Part shown: positions 1 to 5,992 of the stretch, piece by piece
How the letters are laid out: every line of letters starts with the position of its first letter
How positions within the stretch are numbered: the stretch's first letter is position 1
Assembly: GCA_027296925.1 (NCBI GenBank)
Contig: JAPUIP010000602.1
Span: 1-8,803 of the forward strand
Direction of reading: 5' to 3'
From: Candidatus Poribacteria bacterium
Lineage (GTDB): Bacteria > Poribacteria > WGA-4E > PCPOR2b
Length of the DNA: 8,803 nucleotides
Notes under the pieces: model-generated
Database searches by the model: none
The model's input: only the letters and a program-made list of their open reading frames with translations
Told to the model about the DNA's origin: nothing
Program-made: the position numbers and the translations under genes

Positions 1-803
1 CACTTTACATCATAACGCCGTATCTGTGGATTGTGTTGGTCAGTTTCATGCACGAACGCGAAGCGACCCAACTCCATTGGATACCACGAGAACCGACGAT
101 GGAAAACTACAAAATGTACTTTCGTGTGCACAGCGGGAGTGCAGAGGTGGGCGCCGCGACCGCTAGGCAGTTTCCGCGCGCAATTGCAAACAGCCTCATC
201 ATCGGCGGCTCGGTGATGTTTATCAATCTGTTTTTCGGATCGCTGGCAGCGTATGCGCTCGCGCGGGTGAATTTCGGCGGCAACCTTGCGCTGCTGCTAT
301 TCTATATCGGCTCGCGCAGCGTCCCCGGCGTGGCAATCATGATTCCGATGTACCTCGTCATCCGCCGCTATGGATTGCTGGACACCCATCTTGCGGTCAT
401 CCTTGCCCACTCAACCTTTACGCTGCCTTTCACCATCTGGATTCTCAAGGGTTATTTCCAGACCGTGCCGCTCGACCTGGAACGCGCCGCAAGGGTCGAT
501 GGCTGCAGCCGCATCGGTGCGTTATTCCGCGTCTTCCTGCCAGTGACCGCTCCCGGCATGGTGGCGGTGGGCATCTTCTCGTTTATTGCTTCGTGGGGTG
601 AGTTCCTATTTGCGCTGTTGTTCACTTCCACGATCTTCTCTAAGCCGGTGACCGTGCTTGCCTCCGATTTTGCGCAGGAGTTGCAGATTGACTTCACCAT
701 CATTGCTGCGGGCGGGGTTCTGGTGGTGCTGTTGCCAGTTGTTTTGGCCTTCATCTTCCAGCGGTATATCATTCACGGTATCGGTGGCGCGGTGACAGGT
801 TGA
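1..803 (+). CDS. Carbohydrate ABC transporter permease, MalG type (5' end outside window)
   Basis: Inner-membrane subunit of a binding-protein-dependent sugar importer (MalG/UgpE/LacG group). The reading frame is open from position 3, so the GTG at 33 is not the true start. The residues before it (ITPYLWIVLVSF) are the typical end of the first membrane helix, followed by the WIP...PTMENY stretch normal for this family. 266 residues are visible, so probably only 10-20 are missing. Numbering from nt 3, the cytoplasmic EAA loop that docks on the ATPase is at about 160-185 (ERAARVDG...LPVTAPG). Hydrophobic helices lie around 63-83, 95-120, 130-150, 187-210 and 232-253, and the C terminus QRYIIHGIGGAVTG matches the usual family ending. 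A MalK-type ATPase follows after 59 nt, so the two are very likely one operon and partners in one complex. The other permease and the solute-binding protein should lie upstream. The transported sugar cannot be told. One oddity is a somewhat long loop (about 41-58) before the second helix. Confidence 0.93.
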   Translation, partial: LYIITPYLWIVLVSFMHEREATQLHWIPREPTMENYKMYFRVHSGSAEVGAATARQFPRAIANSLIIGGSVMFINLFFGSLAAYALARVNFGGNLALLLFYIGSRSVPGVAIMIPMYLVIRRYGLLDTHLAVILAHSTFTLPFTIWILKGYFQTVPLDLERAARVDGCSRIGALFRVFLPVTAPGMVAVGIFSFIASWGEFLFALLFTSTIFSKPVTVLASDFAQELQIDFTIIAAGGVLVVLLPVVLAFIFQRYIIHGIGGAVTG

Positions 804-862
804 GAGAGCAGCGTGACATGACGCAAATTTTTTGGATTTTCTGAGGAAGGAAGAGATATTCT

Positions 863-1960
863 GTGGCAAAAGTTGGTCTTGAGCATCTTACGAAAAGCTT
901 TGGGGACGTCGTTGCGGTGGACAGTCTGGACCTGGAAATTGCGGATCGCGAGTTTCTGACTTTGCTCGGCCCATCGGGGTGCGGTAAGACGACGACGTTG
1001 AACATCATCGCGGGACTGGAAGTGCCAACGAGCGGACACGTGTTCTTCGATGATGACGATGTAACGGATGTGTCGCCCGAACGACGCGATATTGCAATGG
1101 TCTTTCAAACTTACGCGCTATACCCTCACATGCGGGTCTATGATAACATCGCCTTTGGTTTGCGGATGCGACAGACGCCGCGTGATGAAATTGAGCGTGG
1201 TGTGCAGGCGGTAGCCAAGACGATGGAGATTGACCACTTGCTCAAACGAAAACCGCGTGAACTCAGCGGCGGACAGCGGCAGCGAGTGGCACTGGCACGT
1301 GCCATCGTCCGCGATCCACGGGTATTCTTGCTTGACGAACCCCTGTCGAATCTGGACGCAAAATTGCGCGTGACCATGCGCACCGAACTCAAGCGGCTGC
1401 ATGCCCAACTGGAAAAGACGTTCGTCTATGTCACGCACGATCAGGCGGAATCGCTGATCATGTCCGATCGGATTGCGGTACTCAATCTGGGCAAACTGCA
1501 GCAACTGGGCACGCCTGAAGAAATCTACAATCAGCCCGCCAATGCGTTTATCGCCGGCTTCGTCGGTAGTCCACCGATGAACTTCTTCGAGGGGATGTTA
1601 CAAAACAATGGGGGCGAAGGATGGCAGGTGAAGGGTTCGGGATTTGCCTGTGAGTTTACACCGGAAGCGGCGCGTCGTCTCGTTACAAATACTGCCAGGG
1701 AGGTACAACTTGGCATTCGCCCGGAAGATATTGAAGTATTGCCTGCCGACCCGCCTACCGCTCACGCCACCGTTGTGGTGCGTGAACCGTTGGGCAGCGA
1801 TCTGTTTCTGACAATGGAAGTCAACGGCACGACCTTCAAAGCACGGACTCACCCTGACGCTCGGATCGATCGCGGCGATCGCGTCGCTGTTCGTTTTATT
1901 CCCACGAAGGTGCACCTGTTTGAACGGACGACAGGCACGACACTGCTTGAGCCGGCATAG
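863..1960 (+). CDS. Carbohydrate ABC transporter ATP-binding protein, MalK/UgpC family
   Basis: Cytoplasmic ATPase that powers sugar import with the upstream permease. It has 365 residues, normal for MalK/UgpC/MsmK proteins. The GTG start is preceded by a strong purine-rich ribosome site (GAGGAAGGAAGAG, 843-855). Visible motifs: Walker A GPSGCGKT (36-43), Q-loop Gln82, signature LSGGQ (134-138), Walker B VFLLDEP (154-160), D-loop SNLD and switch His192 in VYVTHDQ. The stretch GTPEEIYNQP..AFIAGFVGSPPMN (216-240) marks the MalK/UgpC branch. A C-terminal regulatory TOBE/OB-fold domain follows (about 241-365), with GIRPEDIEV (284-292) and REPLGSD (307-313). ATPases of this branch are often shared among several sugar transporters, so the substrate is not identifiable; adjacency to the permease suggests a dedicated partner. 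All catalytic residues look intact. Confidence 0.95.
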   Translation: MAKVGLEHLTKSFGDVVAVDSLDLEIADREFLTLLGPSGCGKTTTLNIIAGLEVPTSGHVFFDDDDVTDVSPERRDIAMVFQTYALYPHMRVYDNIAFGLRMRQTPRDEIERGVQAVAKTMEIDHLLKRKPRELSGGQRQRVALARAIVRDPRVFLLDEPLSNLDAKLRVTMRTELKRLHAQLEKTFVYVTHDQAESLIMSDRIAVLNLGKLQQLGTPEEIYNQPANAFIAGFVGSPPMNFFEGMLQNNGGEGWQVKGSGFACEFTPEAARRLVTNTAREVQLGIRPEDIEVLPADPPTAHATVVVREPLGSDLFLTMEVNGTTFKARTHPDARIDRGDRVAVRFIPTKVHLFERTTGTTLLEPA

Positions 1961-2000
1961 CGTTCTATTGAGGTGTTGACCGCCGGATGGATGCTTTTTC

Positions 2001-2024
2001 GCCGTCCGAACGGTTCGCGGCTTT
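2001..2024 (+). terminator. Possible weak terminator after the ABC ATPase gene
   Basis: An imperfect hairpin 40 nt after the ATPase stop: outer stem GCCG/CGGC, a TC bulge, inner stem CGAA/TTCG and a 3-nt loop, followed by only three T residues. It is in the right place to end the sugar-transport operon, but the stem is broken and the T-run is poor, so it may be chance. Confidence 0.25.
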
Positions 2025-2066
2025 CCCAGCTTACTGAATGTATGCCGCGTCCAAAAATGTTTGGTG

Positions 2067-2095
2067 TTGACTGAAACTGTATAGTATGGTATAGT
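2067..2095 (+). promoter_or_regulatory. Sigma70-type promoter of the J-domain/TPR gene
   Basis: TTGACT (2067-2072), a spacer of exactly 17 nt, then TATAGT (2090-2095): five of six matches to each consensus hexamer. A second TATAGT sits 10 nt earlier (2080-2085) but is too close to the -35. Transcription would start near 2102, giving a leader of about 68 nt to the ATG at 2170. The TTG that opens the longest reading frame (2095) overlaps the -10 box, which argues against it as a start codon. Confidence 0.7.
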
Positions 2096-2169
2096 TGCCG
2101 GGAAATTTTACAGATGTGATAACTATCCTTCGACTATGCTCAATTCTAAGCACCTTGCTGGCGATCAAA

Positions 2170-2967
2170 ATGAAAAAACCGGGACCCGATCAGGATTACT
2201 ATAAGATTCTAGGAATCAATCGAGATGCAACAATCCTTGACATTGAGGCGGCTTGGCAGAAGAAACAGCGTGAGTACGACCCAGGTAAACTCCACGGGTT
2301 GGGGGATAAATTGCGCGAATGTGCAGAGGCAGAAATGGAGCGGATCCACGCCGCTTACGAGACATTGAAGCATCCAGAAAAGCGAAAGGAATATAACCGA
2401 ATGCTTGCCGATGGTGCTGGCAAGCTCACAGAACCCACCCAAGTGACCCAACGGGAAAAAACTATGAGTAGAAAAGCTGCAACCGCAAATGATCGAGCCA
2501 TCGAACATTGGCAGCAAAGTCGCTTTGAAGAGGCGATTGCGCAGTGGGAGGAGGCTGTTCAGCACAACCCAAATATTGCAGAGATACATCACAACCTTGG
2601 AAACGCTTATGCGCATCAAGGCAACATCGAAAGCGCAGTTGAATCGCTGAAGCGGGCTATTTCCATCGATCCGTCCCTGCTTGAGGCATATAACAAATTG
2701 GGATGCATCTACTACCGGCAGGGAAATCTAGATCTGGCATACGCAAGCTGGAATCTGGCGTTGAAGGTCGATCCGAACTTTAAAGAGGCCCTTCACAATA
2801 TCAAGCTGATCCAGAACGTCACTCAGTTTGATGTAGATAGTGAAATTCCCACTTATCAGCATATCACAAAGGAAGGCGCAGAGCAAAGCGGCAGCGCGGG
2901 TGACGACGACAAGCCGACATGGAAAGACCGAATCCGTCAAGGCTTGGCGAAGTTTCGAATAAAATAA
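2170..2967 (+). CDS. Degenerate J-domain protein with three TPR repeats
   Basis: A cytoplasmic 265-residue protein, with no signal peptide seen from this start. Residues 9-79 are a J-domain-like fold: DYYKILGINRDAT, then helix II, then helix III with AEMERIHAAYETLKHPEKRKEYNRML. The HPD tripeptide needed to stimulate DnaK ATPase is replaced by D37-P38-G39. A linker (80-105) leads to three tetratricopeptide repeats at about 105-137, 138-171 and 172-205 (for example EIHHNLGNAYAHQGNIESAVESL, split over the middle repeat). The tail (215-265) is polar, with an acidic run GDDDK and a basic end. TPRs bind other proteins, so a scaffold or assembly role is likely, but no partner is indicated. The start at 2170 was chosen because the in-frame TTG at 2095 lies inside the promoter; no good Shine-Dalgarno precedes 2170. 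An in-frame ATG at 2464 could give a TPR-only product. Domain calls are firm, function is not. Confidence 0.85.
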   Translation: MKKPGPDQDYYKILGINRDATILDIEAAWQKKQREYDPGKLHGLGDKLRECAEAEMERIHAAYETLKHPEKRKEYNRMLADGAGKLTEPTQVTQREKTMSRKAATANDRAIEHWQQSRFEEAIAQWEEAVQHNPNIAEIHHNLGNAYAHQGNIESAVESLKRAISIDPSLLEAYNKLGCIYYRQGNLDLAYASWNLALKVDPNFKEALHNIKLIQNVTQFDVDSEIPTYQHITKEGAEQSGSAGDDDKPTWKDRIRQGLAKFRIK

Positions 2968-3084
2968 AACCCCGCCCCTTCAGTTCTGTTTTCCATTTTT
3001 CATTGCTGAGCATGTTTTTCCGCGTGGATAGCCCTCGGTAATTATGAAAAGGGTTTTTTGCGCTGTCTGTCGATTTCTGAGCAC
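2968..3084. other. Gene-free spacer after the TPR gene
   Basis: 117 nt between the TPR gene and the minus-strand terminator. No convincing open reading frame, promoter or plus-strand terminator is visible. T-rich runs occur at about 2991-3000 and 3054-3059, but neither follows a stable hairpin. Confidence 0.5.
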
Positions 3085-3110
3085 AAAAAAAGACCCCTGC
3101 GGCGGGGGCC
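3085..3110 (-). terminator. Rho-independent terminator, minus strand
   Basis: In minus-strand RNA the stem GGCCCC/GGGGUC (one G-U pair, otherwise all G-C) encloses a 7-nt loop and runs directly into seven U residues (3091-3085). On the plus strand the same stem has an A-C mismatch and no T-run, so it acts leftward. It would end transcripts from the ATPase gene on the minus strand and from any promoter at about 3182-3210. Confidence 0.8.
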
Positions 3111-3175
3111 GAAGGGGCCGTTCGAGCGTGATATCCAGCACTTCGGCCTTACCGAAGTACTGGTAGAAGCGGATC
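3085..3175 (-). ncRNA. Candidate small RNA of about 90 nt, or structured 3' UTR of the oppD-like gene
   Basis: Read on the minus strand, this interval starts just downstream of a promoter-like site (3182-3210). It contains a long hairpin at 3163-3135 and ends in a Rho-independent terminator at 3110-3085. The hairpin has a 12-bp stem (CCAG-T-ACTTCGG pairing with CCGAAGT-G-CTGG) and a 5-nt loop TAAGG. In both hairpins the one non-Watson-Crick pair is a G-U wobble in minus-strand RNA but an A-C mismatch in plus-strand RNA, which points to the minus strand as the functional one. The sequence does not match tRNA, SRP RNA, tmRNA or any riboswitch I can recognise. It could simply be the 3' UTR of the gene ending at 3260. 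No coding role is likely: the open frame across it on the plus strand lacks a plausible start and ribosome site. Confidence 0.45.
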
Positions 3176-3181
3176 GGCTAT

Positions 3182-3210
3182 AATATAACACACTTGCAGG
3201 TTGGATGCAA
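3182..3210 (-). promoter_or_regulatory. Promoter-like site upstream of the candidate small RNA
   Basis: Minus-strand TTGCAT (3210-3205), a 17-nt spacer, then TATATT (3187-3182): four and five of six consensus matches with ideal spacing. It lies 50 nt past the stop of the oppD-like gene and points into the hairpin/terminator unit, giving a predicted start near 3175. A dyad CTTGCA-N7-TGCAAG (3193-3211) overlaps its -35 and could be an operator. Both are read by eye from an AT-rich patch. Confidence 0.4.
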
Positions 3211-3259
3211 GGCAAAATTGAAGCATTTCCCAAAAAACACCCTCTTAGCCCCCAAGCAG

Positions 3260-4237
3260 TTAATTCATTTCCCCGACGCGCTTCCATTCAAAACAGCGGA
3301 CCTGCCGGTCCGAACTGATTTGCTCTAATTCCGGCATTTTCTCCAGACAACGATCGGTTGCAAATTTGCATCGCGGCGCAAACCGGCAGCCCGTGGGCAT
3401 CTGCGTTGCCTCCGGAACACTCCCCTCAATCGTCGCCAGGCGTTGTACGTCGCCTATCAATTTTGGCACAGCGCGCAGCAACCCTCGGCTGTAGGGGTGG
3501 TAAGCATTCTCAAATAGCTCTGTTACACTTGCGCTCTCCACAATTTGCCCCGCGTACATCACCAACACGCGATGTGCCGTCTCCGCGATGACCCCGAGGT
3601 CGTGCGTAATCAATAACACGCCCATGCCCATTTCGTCCTGAAGTTTACGAATCAGATCGAGGATCTGTGCCTGAATCGTGACATCGAGCGCCGTCGTGGG
3701 TTCGTCCGCAATGAGCAGCGATGGCTGACAGGCGATTGCCATTGCAATCATGACGCGTTGACGCATGCCGCCACTCATCTGGTGCGGGTAATTGTGCACG
3801 CGCTCCTGTGGGGAAGGGATGCCCACAGCGGCAAGGGCTTCGATGCTTTTTTGCCAGGCGCGCTTTTTATCCACACGGTGATGAAGCCGAATCGCCTCTG
3901 CAATCTGATCGCCGACAGTGAACACCGGGTTGAGCGAGGTCATCGGCTCTTGAAAGATAATCGAGATCTCGTTTCCACGAACTGCTCGCATTTCGGATTC
4001 CTTTAATGTCAGCAGGTTGCGATCTTTCAGCCAGATTTCCCCGGCCACAATTCGCCCGGCAGGTTGTGGGACAAGGCGCAGAATCGAAAGTGCGGTCATA
4101 CTTTTGCCGCACCCAGATTCGCCGACAATGCCGAGTGTCTCACCCGCATCCAGTGTGAAGCTTACACCATCAACAGCGGGAACAATCCCGTCATCGGTAT
4201 GAAAATAGGTTTTCAAATCGGTCACGCGAAGGAGCAT
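3260..4237 (-). CDS. Peptide/nickel-type ABC transporter ATP-binding protein, OppD/DppD family
   Basis: A 325-residue cytoplasmic ATPase of the oligopeptide/dipeptide/nickel uptake class, of usual family length. Motifs: Walker A GESGCGKS (39-46), Q-loop Gln96 in IIFQEPMTSLNP, signature MSGGMRQR (154-161), Walker B LLIADEP (174-180) followed by TTALD, and switch His212 in LLITHDLG. The C-terminal oligo_HPY extension holds GCRFAPRC..A...C (Cys284, 290, 297) and VRC (Cys315). These four cysteines are known to bind an iron-sulfur cluster in solved relatives. The ATG is backed by GAGG on the minus strand (4248-4245) with a 7-nt gap. Oddly, no OppF-type partner, permease or binding protein lies beside it. 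It has its own promoter and terminator and so looks monocistronic, perhaps serving a transporter encoded elsewhere. The family is certain, the substrate unknown. Confidence 0.95.
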   Translation of the reverse strand: MLLRVTDLKTYFHTDDGIVPAVDGVSFTLDAGETLGIVGESGCGKSMTALSILRLVPQPAGRIVAGEIWLKDRNLLTLKESEMRAVRGNEISIIFQEPMTSLNPVFTVGDQIAEAIRLHHRVDKKRAWQKSIEALAAVGIPSPQERVHNYPHQMSGGMRQRVMIAMAIACQPSLLIADEPTTALDVTIQAQILDLIRKLQDEMGMGVLLITHDLGVIAETAHRVLVMYAGQIVESASVTELFENAYHPYSRGLLRAVPKLIGDVQRLATIEGSVPEATQMPTGCRFAPRCKFATDRCLEKMPELEQISSDRQVRCFEWKRVGEMN

Positions 4238-4274
4238 GGGACAACCTCATCGTGCTTTCAATGATGTTTGGTAA

Positions 4275-4304
4275 ATGTTACTCAATCGCTTTCGGTTGTG
4301 TCAA
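4275..4304 (-). promoter_or_regulatory. Promoter of the oppD-like gene
   Basis: On the minus strand a perfect TTGACA (4304-4299), an 18-nt spacer and TAACAT (4280-4275). Transcription would begin near 4268, about 30 nt before the ATG at 4237, which is an ordinary leader length and leaves the GAGG ribosome site intact. Confidence 0.6.
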
Positions 4305-4372
4305 GGCATACCTCAGCACAACGTTTGGGTAGCGAATTCATAGATTTAGGCTTGCCCTTTTTCATTCTTCGC

Positions 4373-4401
4373 TTGCAAGTGAGCGATATTTTTGGTATAC
4401 T
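4373..4401 (+). promoter_or_regulatory. Sigma70-type promoter facing the broken gene and the MFS gene
   Basis: TTGCAA (4373-4378), a 17-nt spacer and TATACT (4396-4401). It is divergent from the oppD-like promoter about 70 nt away. The predicted start is near 4408. It probably once drove the PEP-hydrolase-like gene and may now transcribe the MFS gene through a leader of roughly 420 nt. Confidence 0.5.
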
Positions 4402-4445
4402 CAATCCGCCGCACAAAGAAAAACGAGCAAATTTAGGAATACCCA

Positions 4446-4814
4446 GGTTTATTCTTCACGGTGGTCTATGTGTTCAACCCGGACGAGGCAAAGCAGATGG
4501 CGACGGCCGGCGCCGACGTAATCATTGCCCACATGGGCACGACGGTCGGTGGGACGATTGGCGCCGAAACTGCACCCGACTTGAAAGACGCCGCAAAGCG
4601 TGTGTAGAGAATTTGCGACGCCGCATTCAGCGTCAATGAAAGCGTCATCTGTCTATCTCACGGTGGACCGATTGCCACGGCAAAAGAGGCTGCGTATCTC
4701 AACCAGCACACAAGCACTGTTGGGTTTGTCGGCGCGTCAAGCATCGAACGGTTTGCGTGTGAATCCAGCATTCCTCAAGTAACAGCGTCTTTCAAAAAGA
4801 TTCCGTTAAGCTAA
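4446..4814 (+). pseudogene. Remnant of a PEP-hydrolase-like TIM-barrel protein (C-terminal half, amber-interrupted)
   Basis: Translation in one constant frame gives VYVFNPDEAKQM, AGADVIIAHMGTTVGG, then an amber codon (4605-4607), then LSHGGPIATAKEAAYLNQ, GFVGASSIERF and a final FKKIPLS before TAA at 4812. This is the recognisable C-terminal half of the phosphoenolpyruvate hydrolase-like TIM-barrel family (the partner or fused domain of Tm-1-like/UPF0261 proteins). About 122 residues remain of an expected 270 or so. An in-frame TAG at 4434 and the abrupt start of similarity show that the N-terminal half is gone. There is no ribosome site or start for the remaining part. The reading frame is otherwise preserved on both sides of the amber, which suggests fairly recent decay by a large 5' deletion plus one nonsense change (CAG to TAG is the simplest guess). 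Family assignment is from remembered motifs. Confidence 0.8.
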
Positions 4815-4831
4815 AATGCAAAGGGAGGATC

Positions 4832-5992
4832 ATGGGTTCTTGGAGTCGTAACTTTCGGTTGTTGGCGTGTGCTGTTTTTGGTACAGGTGTGTTTTTTGGA
4901 GTTCAATTCTCACTTTTCCATAATTTTATCGTCGAGCGAATCGGTATTGAAGCCCATCAGTTAGGCTACATGGAAGCCTTTCGGGAAGTCCCTGGCTTTC
5001 TCAACGCGGTCTTTATCGCGGTCATGATGTATTTCGCGCCGCCGATCCTTGCCGGGCTCTCCCTCATCGTGATGGGGCTTGGCTTGGCATTGTACGCGCA
5101 AGCAAACAGTTTTTGGGCAGTCCTCATCTATTCATTTGTATGGAGCATCGGATTTCACGCATGGATTCCGTTGCGGAGCACGATGGCGCTTGCCTACTCC
5201 GAGGGAGAGGAGAAGGGAAAATGGCTCGGCAGTTTGCGAAGCATCGAAAGTGTTGCGATGTTAGCGGCGATTGTTTTATGTAAGTTTGCCGTGGATGTGT
5301 TAGAATTTGGTGGGCTATTTCAAGTGGGCGGCGTGGCTGTCGCCATCGGCGGTGTTGCGTTGATGTTCGCCTCACGTCAGTTGCAGACCGAGCAAGAAGA
5401 TCGCTTTGTGCTGAGAAAACGCTACTGGCTCTACTATCTACTGTCCTTCCTGCAAGGGTGCCGCAGACAGATCTTTATTACCTTCGCGGTTTTCGCCCTC
5501 GTGAAAGAGTATGGCACCAATAGGGACATAATTATTACGCTCATCCTGATTAATCAGGTCGTCGTTTTTTTATTTTCTCCATTGATAGGGCACCTTGTGG
5601 ACAAATTCGGCGAGCGCATTATGTTGAGCACCAGCTACTTCGGTTTAATCTTCGTATTCATCGGATATGCACTGTTGAAAAACCCCCATCATTTATATAT
5701 CCTCTACTGCGTTGATAATTTTCTGTTTGTCGGTGGAATTGCGATGACGACTTACGTGAACAAGATTGCGCCGAAAAGCGAGCTCAAACCAACGCTTGCG
5801 ATGGGCGTCACTATGAACCATGTTGCTGCGGTGACCGCACCATTGGTCGGTGGTCTGGTATGGATGAAACTCGGCTACGAAGTGATTTTTATCAGTGGGG
5901 CGGTTGCCGCGTTCATCACCCTCATTGTTACGCAATGGATGAAGGTCCAACCGGCGCTTATCGACACGGCACCTGAACCGATTGGTGATTAG
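4832..5992 (+). CDS. Major facilitator superfamily membrane protein, substrate unknown
   Basis: A 386-residue integral membrane protein with about 12 hydrophobic segments in two halves. Approximate helices: 8-28, 44-66, 69-90, 92-115, 134-154, 160-180; a charged central loop (182-198, RQLQTEQEDRFVLRKR); then 199-220, 232-254, 264-283, 288-308, 318-342 and 350-370. The second half keeps an MFS motif A-like loop SPLIGHLVDKFGER (249-262). The equivalent N-half loop (about 50-70) lacks the usual G-x-x-x-D-R-x-G-R pattern. The ATG follows GGGAGG (4823-4828), strong but with only 3 nt spacing. The gene begins 17 nt after the stop of the broken PEP-hydrolase-like gene, so they were probably cotranscribed. 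No substrate-specific signature is recognisable; a sugar, organic acid or drug exporter/importer role would be a guess. Confidence 0.88.
   Translation: MGSWSRNFRLLACAVFGTGVFFGVQFSLFHNFIVERIGIEAHQLGYMEAFREVPGFLNAVFIAVMMYFAPPILAGLSLIVMGLGLALYAQANSFWAVLIYSFVWSIGFHAWIPLRSTMALAYSEGEEKGKWLGSLRSIESVAMLAAIVLCKFAVDVLEFGGLFQVGGVAVAIGGVALMFASRQLQTEQEDRFVLRKRYWLYYLLSFLQGCRRQIFITFAVFALVKEYGTNRDIIITLILINQVVVFLFSPLIGHLVDKFGERIMLSTSYFGLIFVFIGYALLKNPHHLYILYCVDNFLFVGGIAMTTYVNKIAPKSELKPTLAMGVTMNHVAAVTAPLVGGLVWMKLGYEVIFISGAVAAFITLIVTQWMKVQPALIDTAPEPIGD

Noticed and set aside
33..803. GTG at 33 as the start of the permease
   Set aside because: The frame is open to the window edge and residues 1-10 form part of the first membrane helix, so the real start is upstream of the window.
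2095..2169. 25-residue N-terminal extension of the TPR protein
   Set aside because: Its TTG start lies in the -10 box of the gene's likely promoter and has no ribosome site; the J-domain sequence begins soon after ATG 2170.
3010..3180. Plus-strand open frame across the candidate small RNA, ending in HFGLTEVLVEADRL
   Set aside because: No plausible start codon or ribosome site. The peptide looks fairly natural, so a gene relic was considered, but no family was recognised and the RNA reading explains the two stems better.
3179..3184. Plus-strand TATAAT as a promoter
   Set aside because: No -35-like hexamer is found 16-18 nt upstream, and the nearest downstream sequence is the antisense strand of the oppD-like gene.
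3042..3287. 81-residue minus-strand reading frame
   Set aside because: It overlaps the end of the oppD-like gene and runs through both hairpins and the terminator; its composition (Ser/Arg-rich) is not protein-like.
4268..4639. 123-residue plus-strand frame over the divergent promoters
   Set aside because: It covers both promoter regions and then overlaps the PEP-hydrolase relic in a different frame, where its translation is low-complexity Arg/Gly.
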